DNA from: Candidatus Omnitrophota bacterium
Lineage (GTDB): Bacteria; Omnitrophota; Gorgyraeia; Gygaellales; Profunditerraquicolaceae
Reading direction: 5' to 3'
Assembly: GCA_028719265.1 (NCBI GenBank)
Contig: JAQUKF010000055.1
Location: 1 to 8,030, forward strand
Length of the DNA stretch: 8,030 nucleotides
Shown here: in pieces, positions 1 through 5,340 of the stretch
Numbering within the stretch: the stretch's first letter is position 1
Layout: each line of letters begins with the position of its first letter
Notes under the pieces: generated by a model
Told to the model about the DNA's origin: nothing
Database searches by the model: none
Seen by the model: only the letters and a program-made list of their open reading frames with translations
Translations under genes and position numbers: made by a program

Positions 1-689
1 CCGAACCTGCTCTCCAGGATATATTCCTTAGGCAGGATATAGGCGTCGGAGGGAGCGGAAAGGTCGAATACCCGCGGTTCGCCGAGCTCCAGTTTCTGAG
101 GCAGGGTATGTATTTTATCCTGCGGCAGGATATCCAGGATGATCACGGATTTATGCGTTTCCCGGCTGAGGCTAAGCGCCAGGTTCAAGGCGTAAACCGT
201 CTTTCCTGCCTGCGAATAAGAGCTGAACACGGAAACAACCGTGCTTTCAAATATGCTCTTCTGGTGGATATCTTTCCGTTTGAGCCGCCGGCTCAGCATA
301 CGGCTCAGATCAATGGCCAGCCTGGGGATGCTCTTGAGCACAAGATCGAAATCATCCTTTTTTATAACCAGGATCGCGCAATCATTGATAGCGAGGCTGG
401 TCACAGAATGCGGTTCATTGGTCAAGAGCGAAATTATACCGAAATATTTCCCCCGGTGAAGGTACTCCAATACCAGGTGCTCTCCGGCCTTATTATTAGT
501 ATAAATCTGCACCCTGCCGGAGACAATGCAGTAAAAGGCGCTGGGAGCAGAATCCTCTCCATAGATAATCTGGCCTTTACGGTATTCAACGATTTCGGAG
601 CTGGCGTTAACTATCGCCAGCTCCTCCTTGCTCAATCCGGAAAAAAACGGGAGCTCCTGGATAATAAAACTTTTTTCTGCGGAGTTCAT
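1..689 (-). CDS. Partial gene: cyclic-nucleotide-binding-like domain fused to MinD/CpaE-like P-loop domain (C-terminus off the left edge)
   Basis: The 5' end of the gene gives 229 residues and stays open to the window edge. Residues about 10-140 read as a CRP/FNR-type cNMP-binding barrel: the opening FFSGLSKEEL, then YRKGQIIYGED, then YFGIISLLTNEPHSV at the phosphate-binding cassette, then a C-helix rich in Arg/Lys. The usual Glu of FGE is Ile84 and the usual Arg is His94, so cAMP binding is doubtful. No helix-turn-helix follows. Instead residues 151-188 look like the start of a MinD/ParA/CpaE domain: a beta strand, then SSYSQAGKT (157-165 region, Lys163 and Thr164), an ALNLALSLS helix, then SVIILDI with Asp186. 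The signature lysine of ParA-type Walker A (KGG) is replaced by Tyr158. The ATG lies one base after the GH1 stop (TGA-T-ATG), so it is probably translated by coupling. An alternative is a CNB-plus-patatin protein with a degenerate P-loop linker; the missing C-terminus decides. The domain calls are fairly sure; the function is unknown. Confidence 0.8.
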   Translation of the reverse strand, partial: MNSAEKSFIIQELPFFSGLSKEELAIVNASSEIVEYRKGQIIYGEDSAPSAFYCIVSGRVQIYTNNKAGEHLVLEYLHRGKYFGIISLLTNEPHSVTSLAINDCAILVIKKDDFDLVLKSIPRLAIDLSRMLSRRLKRKDIHQKSIFESTVVSVFSSYSQAGKTVYALNLALSLSRETHKSVIILDILPQDKIHTLPQKLELGEPRVFDLSAPSDAYILPKEYILESRF

Positions 690-690
690 A

Positions 691-1908
691 TCAGATCAAA
701 CCGGTCTTAAATACTTCCGAGAGCTTTTTGGCACTCGGCCTGATTGTGCGCTTTTGGTCTCGGTAATCGATATCCACCAGTCCGAAACGCGGACCGAATC
801 CTTTATCCCACTCAAAATTATCGATCAACGACCAATAAATATACCCTAAAACGTTCACCCCTTCCTGCATAGACCTATGAACCATCTGCAAGTGTTCACG
901 GATATAATCCCAGCGCAAAGCGTCATCCTCTGTGCATATACCGTTCTCGGTGATCAAAACAGGCAGGCCGTATCTCTTAAGGGCAATAAGAAGCTTATAG
1001 ATACCCTGCGGATAGATATCCCAACCCAAGGAATTTTTACGCAACGGATGATGGTTATATTTACAGGTATCCAGCAATAAATGCCTTATCCCCCAGCTTT
1101 CCACATCCGCAAGATTCCTGCTGTAATAATTCAACCCGATATAATCCAGGCTCTTCCTGCGCAGGAGCTCTTCAATAAAATAAAAGTTGTATAACTTATC
1201 CCTGAGATAAACGGCGAGCTTATTCTTCAATGTCGGCCGGCAAGGCTCAAATGCCTGAAGGTTGGCAGCTATGCTTACCATCGGTCTTGCCAGGCCCCTC
1301 CGACGGTAAATATCATGTATTATACGATAGGCCTTGATGTGCGCCCGGGCCATATTCAGGGTGACCCTGGCAGTCTTGGACAAAGAGCGTTCCTGGGGAG
1401 GCCAAACCCCCAGAAGGTAAGAATGAGATGAATAAACCAGGGGTTCATTAATGGTTATCCAGAATTTAACCTCTCCGCAAAATTCACTGACTATCTTCTC
1501 AACGAAACTCAGGAAATAACGCTGGAGACCGGAATCTACCCAGCCGCCTTTCCGGCTGAACCAGACGGGGTTGGTAAAATGATGCAGGGTAACTACCGGC
1601 TCTATCCCCAACCTTCTCAGTTCGGCGATAACCTTATGGTAGTGTTCGATTTCGAAAGGCTGAAATTCACCCTCTTGCGGCTCTATACGGCTCCATTCTA
1701 TCGAAAAACGGTGACAATTATGCCCCAATTCTTTAGCTATGGCGAAATCTTCCTTAAAAAGATCGTAATGCCTGCAGGCCTGGCCGGAGGCCTCTCTCAA
1801 GGATCCGCCCTGTTCGGCAAGCCACCAGTCGTTATGGAGGTTGCCGCCTTCCACCTGATGAGCCGAGGTCGAAGCACCCCAAAAGAAATCATGCGGGAAC
1901 TTGTTCAT
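691..1908 (-). CDS. Glycoside hydrolase family 1 beta-glycosidase (beta-glucosidase-like)
   Basis: This is a retaining beta-glycosidase of 405 residues with a GH1 (beta/alpha)8 barrel. It hydrolyses terminal beta-linked sugars, probably in the cytoplasm, since no signal peptide is present. Visible family marks are FFWGASTSAHQVEGG (8-22) with Gln18, LHH (108-110), the acid/base glutamate in TINEP (Glu155 after Asn154), LNYYSR (259-264), the nucleophile in ITENG (Glu321), and YWSLIDNFEW (358-367) followed by GFGPRFGLVDIDY. The Glu366-Trp367 pair is that of enzymes acting on non-phosphorylated sugars; 6-phospho-beta-glycosidases lack this Glu. At 405 residues it is shorter than the usual 440-480, so some loops are trimmed, but both ends are intact. 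The ATG at 1908 is correct because the family-start block begins at residue 5. No Shine-Dalgarno site lies before it; a promoter with a -10 box ending 10 bases upstream suggests a leaderless mRNA. It is followed after one base by the CNB/MinD-like gene. The exact sugar cannot be told. Confidence 0.94.
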   Translation of the reverse strand: MNKFPHDFFWGASTSAHQVEGGNLHNDWWLAEQGGSLREASGQACRHYDLFKEDFAIAKELGHNCHRFSIEWSRIEPQEGEFQPFEIEHYHKVIAELRRLGIEPVVTLHHFTNPVWFSRKGGWVDSGLQRYFLSFVEKIVSEFCGEVKFWITINEPLVYSSHSYLLGVWPPQERSLSKTARVTLNMARAHIKAYRIIHDIYRRRGLARPMVSIAANLQAFEPCRPTLKNKLAVYLRDKLYNFYFIEELLRRKSLDYIGLNYYSRNLADVESWGIRHLLLDTCKYNHHPLRKNSLGWDIYPQGIYKLLIALKRYGLPVLITENGICTEDDALRWDYIREHLQMVHRSMQEGVNVLGYIYWSLIDNFEWDKGFGPRFGLVDIDYRDQKRTIRPSAKKLSEVFKTGLI

Positions 1909-1918
1909 ATTGGGTTAT

Positions 1919-1947
1919 ATTATAGCACCGCAAAAAAAGAATCCCAA
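1919..1947 (-). promoter_or_regulatory. Candidate sigma-70 extended -10 promoter of the GH1 gene
   Basis: Read on the minus strand, TTGGGA (1947-1942, -35, 4 of 6 consensus) is followed after exactly 17 bases by TATAAT (1924-1919, perfect -10). TGC stands directly before the -10, giving the extended -10 form TGnTATAAT. A start 6-8 bases downstream would fall near 1911-1913, only about 2-4 bases before the ATG at 1908. The -35 box lies inside the stem of the upstream gene's terminator. Confidence 0.65.
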
Positions 1948-1968
1948 CAAAAAATGTCGGGATTCTTC
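1932..1968 (-). terminator. Rho-independent terminator after the lipoprotein gene
   Basis: On the minus strand the arms GAATCCCGAC (1965-1956) and GTTGGGATTC (1948-1939) pair over 10 bp with one G-U wobble. Two further A-T pairs extend the base, the loop has 7 bases, and seven T follow (1938-1932). It lies 22 bases past the lipoprotein stop codon. The + strand shows a poorer T-rich tail (1963-1972), so weak bidirectional action is possible, but no + strand gene needs it. Confidence 0.88.
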
Positions 1969-1990
1969 TTTTAAAACACAGATTTTTCCT

Positions 1991-2425
1991 TTACCTTCTA
2001 TCCGCTCCTGAAGAAATATTCAAATACTTGGCCAGTACACCCCAGGTCTGAGGTCCAACCTTACCATCAACCTTCAGGCCATTAGCGCTCTGGAAGTCTT
2101 CGATCGCCTTCTTGCTCTTAGGCCCTATCTTACCGTCAATATTGCCGGCATAAAAACCGGCGTTCTTTAATGCGGTCTGTATCTCGATATCTGTCGGCTT
2201 ATAAGGACCCTGGGGAGGCAAAGGCATCAATTCTTTGGAAACCGCCGGTTCCGTTACGGACACAGCCGGCACAACCGTATCCTGCGTCATCGCTTGGGGC
2301 TGGGCGGGAACGCCCAAAGATTCTAATGTAACCGGTTCCAGTTCATCTAGTTCATTATGTTTTGAACAACCCGACAACGCCGCAAAAGCAAGCGCTGCTA
2401 ATGCAAAAACCAGTAATCTCTTCAT
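1991..2425 (-). CDS. Small lipoprotein with a C-terminal peptidoglycan-binding domain
   Basis: The 144-residue product is probably anchored to a membrane by lipid and bound to cell-wall glycan. Residues 1-20 are a lipoprotein signal peptide: MKRLL, a hydrophobic Ala/Leu core, and the lipobox LSGC, so lipidated Cys20 becomes the first residue. Ser at +2 would favour outer-membrane sorting if the cell has a Lol system. Residues 21-75 form a Pro/Val/Thr-rich acidic linker. Residues 77-137 are a PG_binding_1 domain with the typical IQTALKNAGFY, DGKIGPKSKKAIEDFQ and NGLKVDGKVGPQTW blocks; its two DGKxGP turns are clear. No catalytic domain is attached, so it is more likely a structural or tethering protein than a wall hydrolase. 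The ATG at 2425 is fixed by the signal peptide and by a GAGAGGAGA ribosome binding site at 2440-2432. The gene appears to stand alone, with its own candidate promoter and terminator. Confidence 0.92.
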   Translation of the reverse strand: MKRLLVFALAALAFAALSGCSKHNELDELEPVTLESLGVPAQPQAMTQDTVVPAVSVTEPAVSKELMPLPPQGPYKPTDIEIQTALKNAGFYAGNIDGKIGPKSKKAIEDFQSANGLKVDGKVGPQTWGVLAKYLNISSGADRR

Positions 2426-2431
2426 TGTTGT

Positions 2432-2440
2432 TCTCCTCTC
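2432..2440 (-). promoter_or_regulatory. Ribosome binding site of the lipoprotein gene
   Basis: GAGAGGAGA on the minus strand contains the Shine-Dalgarno core AGGAG and ends six bases before the ATG at 2425. It supports that start codon. Confidence 0.8.
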
Positions 2441-2480
2441 TAATTATCTATTAGGTATTATGACGTACCTGCTGTTAAGA

Positions 2481-2509
2481 TGTATAGGCCGCTTTCACCT
2501 CCTTGCCAA
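2481..2509 (-). promoter_or_regulatory. Possible sigma-70 promoter of the lipoprotein gene
   Basis: On the minus strand TTGGCA (2509-2504, 5 of 6 for -35) is followed after 17 bases by TATACA (2486-2481, 4 of 6 for -10). This would give a leader of about 50 bases before the ATG at 2425. A CATAAT hexamer nearer the gene has no good -35 partner. Spacing is ideal but the -10 is imperfect, so confidence is modest. Confidence 0.4.
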
Positions 2510-2539
2510 TTTAATTTTAGCAAAATCCCTTTATAGAAT

Positions 2540-2705
2540 CAAGCACCTTATAGCCTTTGTCCAGCGCAGTCCTTGTGAACGAAGCGAACAAGGGCAAGCC
2601 ACCTTATAGGTTTTATATAACGTAGTCCTGCCTAGTTTTAAGGCAGGGCAAGCACCTTATAGCCTTTGTCCAGTGCAGTCCTTGTTAGAAAAGCGAACAG
2701 GAATA
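2540..2705. repeat. Tandem array of three ~55-bp intergenic repeat units, each with a potential hairpin
   Basis: Units run 2540-2594, 2595-2648 and 2649 to about 2705. Each opens with CAAGC(C)ACCTTATAG. Units 1 and 3 share about 36 bases from this point, differing at one position (GCGCAGT against GTGCAGT); unit 2 diverges in the middle but regains GTAGTCCT. Each then has a segment that can fold: unit 1 pairs GTCCTTGT (2569-2576) with ACAAGGGC (2588-2595); unit 2 pairs GTCCTGCCT (2625-2633) with AGGCAGGGC (2641-2649); unit 3 pairs CCTTGTT with AACAGG, with a bulge. The pairing survives although the sequence changes. The periods (55, 54) are not multiples of three, so the array is not coding. 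It begins about 20 bases past the MFS stop codon and lies before the lipoprotein promoter. No T-run follows the hairpins, so it is not a set of ordinary terminators. Confidence 0.85.
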
Positions 2706-2725
2706 GATACCCTTTTCAGCCGCTG

Positions 2726-3919
2726 CTACATATCTCTCAAGCCCGGAAATAATATATTTATCAGGGTAAACAAGATCAAGCATATCAAGCCGCACAACAA
2801 TAACGCAGTTGATACGCCAAGCGCCTGGGCCAGACTTCCTGAAATCAAGCTTCCAAAAGGCATAATCCCGGCGAAGGTTATCATAAACAGGCTCATTACC
2901 CTCCCGCGGAACTCATCCGGCACCCTGATCTGCAGCAGAGTGTTGATCACAGCGGTTACCGGCACGCTTATCGCCCCTAAAAAAACCAGCAGGACAATTG
3001 AAATAATACATCCCCTGGACAAGGAAAAGATTATCAACAGCAATGAAAATAGGAATATAGAACAACTTAACAGCCTGCCTTTGTATTTAAAATCACCCAG
3101 CCGGGCCAAGAGCAAGGAGCCGCTCAGCGCCCCCAAACCTACACTTGACATCAACAACCCCAGCCCCCTTGCCCCCACTTTAAGCACATTGCTTGCAAAA
3201 ACCGGCATAAGCATTATATAAGAAATACCGAAAAGGCTCATCACCGCAACAATGCTTACCAGGGCCAGCATAGACCGGTTACGGATCATAAAAGACAACC
3301 CCTCGCGTAGATCCCTGATGGCAGAATTACTCTTTTGCGCGGCTGCCCTGCCTAATTTGATCCAAAAAAGCGCTGCGATCACCGCCAGGAAACTTATACC
3401 GTTCAGATAAAAACATCCGCTCATGCCGATCACCGATATAAATACGCCGGCGATAGCCGGTCCGATGATACGGGAAGAATTAAAAGCGACGGAATTAAGG
3501 GTGATGGCGTTAAAAAGATGCTCCTTGCCTACCAGCTCCACTATTATCGACTGCCTGGCGGGAGCATCAAATGCCATAATCACGCCGTTAAGCAAGGCAA
3601 TAACCATGATCTGTTGAGGATTGACGAGTTTAAATTGTGTTAAAGTCGCCAGCAAAAAGGCCAGCAGCATGAAAATTATCTGCGTAAAAATGAGTATATC
3701 TCTTTTGTTTACCCTGTCCGCGAGGACCCCCCCGAACAAAGAAAGCAGGAATATTGGTATCGCCCCCAGAAAACCGACGACCCCCAAAAGGAACGCGGAG
3801 TTGGTCAACTGGAATACCAGCCAACTCTGGGCCACAAGCTGCATATTGGTGCCGATCAAAGACACAAACATGCCCAACCAATAAATACGGAAATGTTTTA
3901 CCTTTAAGGAAGAGAACAT
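2726..3919 (-). CDS. Major facilitator superfamily exporter, MFS_3 / EntS-like family
   Basis: This is an integral inner-membrane transporter of 397 residues with the usual 12 hydrophobic segments, probably a proton-driven exporter of a small molecule. Family marks are the opening LKVKHFRIYWLGMFVSLIG, motif A GGVLADRVNKRD in the loop between helices 2 and 3 (63-74), DAPARQSIIVELV (118-130), NAITLNSVAFNSSRIIGPAIAG (137-158), and the second-half motif-A equivalent VPDEFRGRVMSLF (333-345). These blocks are those of the MFS_3 group that holds enterobactin exporter EntS and macrolide-type efflux proteins. The substrate cannot be read from the sequence. The ATG at 3919 lies 15 bases after the yqeY stop codons (TGA TAG in tandem), with AGGA about 8 bases upstream as a fair ribosome binding site; it is probably the last gene of the long operon. 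The length is normal for the family. Confidence 0.92.
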   Translation of the reverse strand: MFSSLKVKHFRIYWLGMFVSLIGTNMQLVAQSWLVFQLTNSAFLLGVVGFLGAIPIFLLSLFGGVLADRVNKRDILIFTQIIFMLLAFLLATLTQFKLVNPQQIMVIALLNGVIMAFDAPARQSIIVELVGKEHLFNAITLNSVAFNSSRIIGPAIAGVFISVIGMSGCFYLNGISFLAVIAALFWIKLGRAAAQKSNSAIRDLREGLSFMIRNRSMLALVSIVAVMSLFGISYIMLMPVFASNVLKVGARGLGLLMSSVGLGALSGSLLLARLGDFKYKGRLLSCSIFLFSLLLIIFSLSRGCIISIVLLVFLGAISVPVTAVINTLLQIRVPDEFRGRVMSLFMITFAGIMPFGSLISGSLAQALGVSTALLLCGLICLILFTLINILFPGLRDM

Positions 3920-3934
3920 GCCGAAGTCCTGCTA

Positions 3935-4387
3935 TCAGGAAGGAGTACTTAATCTCTGTCTTACCAGGTCACTCACCAACCTGCCGTCAGCTCCGCCGGC
4001 TATTTTCGCGGTTAACTCTTTCATCAGCCGGCCCATATCCTTCATGCCGCTGGCACCGGTCGAGGCGATCGCCTCTTCGATCAAAGCCTTGATCTGCTCT
4101 ACCGGCATCTCCGGAGGTAGATAGGTCTTCAATATTTCCAGCTCCTTTTTTTCCTTCTCCGCCATCTCGATCCGGTTACCTTTGACAAACTGCTCTATGG
4201 AGTCTTGCCGTTGCTTTATCTGTTTCTTGACCACGGCCAGGATTTCCGGATCATCAAGCTTCTCCTTCTTCTTGGCGGTCGCCTGATTAAGCATATCCGC
4301 GCGTAAAAAGCTCAAAACCGAACTTTTCAGGGTATCCCTGGATTTCATCGCTTCTTTATAATCACCCAAAATTTTATCTGCCAACAT
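3935..4387 (-). CDS. yqeY: GatB/YqeY domain-containing protein
   Basis: At 150 residues the protein has the full normal length of stand-alone YqeY proteins, which resemble the C-terminal tRNA-handling tail of GatB in the Glu-tRNA(Gln) amidotransferase. Its exact role is unsettled; an effect on tRNA or aminoacylation is assumed from the GatB kinship. Recognisable blocks are the helical start (DYKEAMKSRDTLKSSVLSFLRA, residues 9-30), KKQIKQRQDSIEQFVKGNR (54-72), LEILKTYLP (83-91) and the C-terminal GASGMKDMGRLMKEL with GADGRLVSDLVRQRL (132-146). It is soluble and strongly charged. The ATG at 4387 is supported by an AAGGAGAG ribosome binding site at 4400-4393. In many Gram-positive bacteria yqeY lies beside rpsU, dnaG and rpoD; that arrangement is absent here, where it follows the PfkB kinase after 52 bases containing two hairpins and precedes the MFS gene. 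Confidence 0.93.
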   Translation of the reverse strand: MLADKILGDYKEAMKSRDTLKSSVLSFLRADMLNQATAKKKEKLDDPEILAVVKKQIKQRQDSIEQFVKGNRIEMAEKEKKELEILKTYLPPEMPVEQIKALIEEAIASTGASGMKDMGRLMKELTAKIAGGADGRLVSDLVRQRLSTPS

Positions 4388-4392
4388 AATAT

Positions 4393-4400
4393 CTCTCCTT
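4393..4400 (-). promoter_or_regulatory. Ribosome binding site of yqeY
   Basis: AAGGAGAG on the minus strand lies five bases before the ATG at 4387. It allows independent translation of yqeY despite the hairpins behind the kinase gene. Confidence 0.8.
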
Positions 4401-4405
4401 CCCCC

Positions 4406-4439
4406 GGTCCTGCGGACCTCTCCGGCCGCGCCTAGCCGG
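4406..4439 (-). other. Two adjacent hairpins between the PfkB kinase gene and yqeY
   Basis: Arms CCGGC (4422-4426) and GCCGG (4435-4439) pair around an 8-base loop starting directly after the kinase stop codon. GGTCC (4406-4410) and GGACC (4414-4418) pair around a 3-base loop just before the yqeY ribosome binding site. No run of T follows either stem, so they are not classical terminators. They could mark an mRNA processing or stability point, or lower readthrough between the two halves of the operon. Confidence 0.5.
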
Positions 4440-5339
4440 TTAAAATAGAAAACACTCTTTGAACCTATTCAGGCGCCTTGCCAAATCCTGCGGCTTGAGC
4501 CTGCAGGTCCTGTTCAATCCGAAATCCTCGATATTGAAAGATGCCGCCACCGTGCCGTAAGCCAGCGCCTTTTTCAAAACCAGGGGGGTTATTTTTCCCG
4601 ATCTCGCCAAATAACCCATAAAGCCTCCGGCAAATGTATCCCCGGCACCCGTCGGATCAACCACCCCCTCAACCGGATAGGCCGGGAGAGAAAGAATGAA
4701 TTTATCGCTGTAGAACAAAACCCCGTTCTCTCCCTTTTTAACCAAAACCATCCTGGCCCCCATTTTCCTCAAGGCCTTTGCCGCTTTGATTATATTGTTT
4801 TCCCCGCTTAACAGGCGCGCCTCCTGATCATTAGCCACATAGATATCTATATGCTTAAGAAGCGCAATAAGCCCTTTACGCTTATTGTTAATCCAATAAT
4901 TCATGCTGTCCAGGCCGATTAATTCCGGATTAAGCATTTTACCCAGGAGATGTCTCTGGATATCCGGATCGACATTTGCCAGGAATATATTTTTTATCCT
5001 GCTTTGTCTGCCGGAAATATATGGCTTGAATGTTGCAAGCACCCCCAGTTCGGTATTCAAGGTCAAGGCGGTATTTAAATCCCCCCGGTACTCCCCTTCC
5101 CAACGGAAAGTCTTACCCTGATCGATCAGGAGAGAATCGAGGTTTACCCCTTTACTTTTCAGGAAACGGATATGCTCCCCGGGAAAATCCTTGCCTACTA
5201 CCGCAACAAGATCAACAGGAGTAAAAAGCCTGGCGGCCATGGAAAAATGCGCAGCCGACCCTCCTAAAAGCTCCTTGTGCCTGCCAAAAGGTGTTTTTAC
5301 GCTGTCCAATGCCACCGTGCCTAAAACGATTATGCCCAT
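4440..5339 (-). CDS. PfkB (ribokinase) family sugar or nucleoside kinase
   Basis: The 299-residue cytoplasmic kinase should transfer the ATP gamma-phosphate to a hydroxymethyl group of a sugar or nucleoside. Visible parts are the N-terminal strand GIIVLGTVALDSV, the substrate-side glycine pair LLGGSAAHFS (24-33), the NDQE motif (170-173, the NxxE element that positions Mg/phosphate), and the PfkB signature VDPTGAGDTFAGGFMGYLA (227-245) with anion-hole GAG and catalytic base Asp234. Several stretches (LDSVKTPFG, FRWEGEY, FLANVDPDIQ, DSMNYWI) belong to a widely conserved but functionally vague PfkB subfamily. I recognise the group but cannot assign ribose, fructose, inosine or cytidine as substrate. 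The ATG at 5339 follows the uppP stop after one base (TAG-A-ATG), and no good ribosome binding site is seen, so coupling to uppP is likely. Length is normal and the key residues are intact. Confidence 0.93.
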   Translation of the reverse strand: MGIIVLGTVALDSVKTPFGRHKELLGGSAAHFSMAARLFTPVDLVAVVGKDFPGEHIRFLKSKGVNLDSLLIDQGKTFRWEGEYRGDLNTALTLNTELGVLATFKPYISGRQSRIKNIFLANVDPDIQRHLLGKMLNPELIGLDSMNYWINNKRKGLIALLKHIDIYVANDQEARLLSGENNIIKAAKALRKMGARMVLVKKGENGVLFYSDKFILSLPAYPVEGVVDPTGAGDTFAGGFMGYLARSGKITPLVLKKALAYGTVAASFNIEDFGLNRTCRLKPQDLARRLNRFKECFLF

Positions 5340-5340
5340 T

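Noticed and set aside
108..710. Open frame of 200 codons on the + strand
   Set aside because: It lies over the CNB/MinD-like gene in antisense; its translation shows no recognisable family, while the minus frame gives clear domain motifs over the whole length.
1939..1972. Terminator for a + strand gene
   Set aside because: The + strand tail is interrupted (TTCTTCTTTT) and no gene on the + strand ends here; the minus-strand reading has the uninterrupted T-run.
2486..2502. Leader peptide starting at the GTG within AAGGAGGTG
   Set aside because: The GTG overlaps the ribosome binding sequence itself, leaving no spacer, and the frame stops after seven codons.
2540..2705. CRISPR-like pattern: conserved ~31-base part alternating with ~24-base variable part
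   Set aside because: There are only three units, one strongly diverged; the variable parts are palindromic and resemble each other, unlike spacers. No cas gene is near.
2673..3221. Open frame of 182 codons on the + strand
   Set aside because: It is antisense to the MFS gene and starts inside the repeat array; its Pro/Ser/Ile-rich translation is the mirror of a membrane protein, with no family signal.
3754..4092. Open frame of 112 codons on the + strand spanning the MFS/yqeY junction
   Set aside because: It is antisense to two well-supported genes; low-complexity Arg/Pro/Ser composition typical of a shadow frame.
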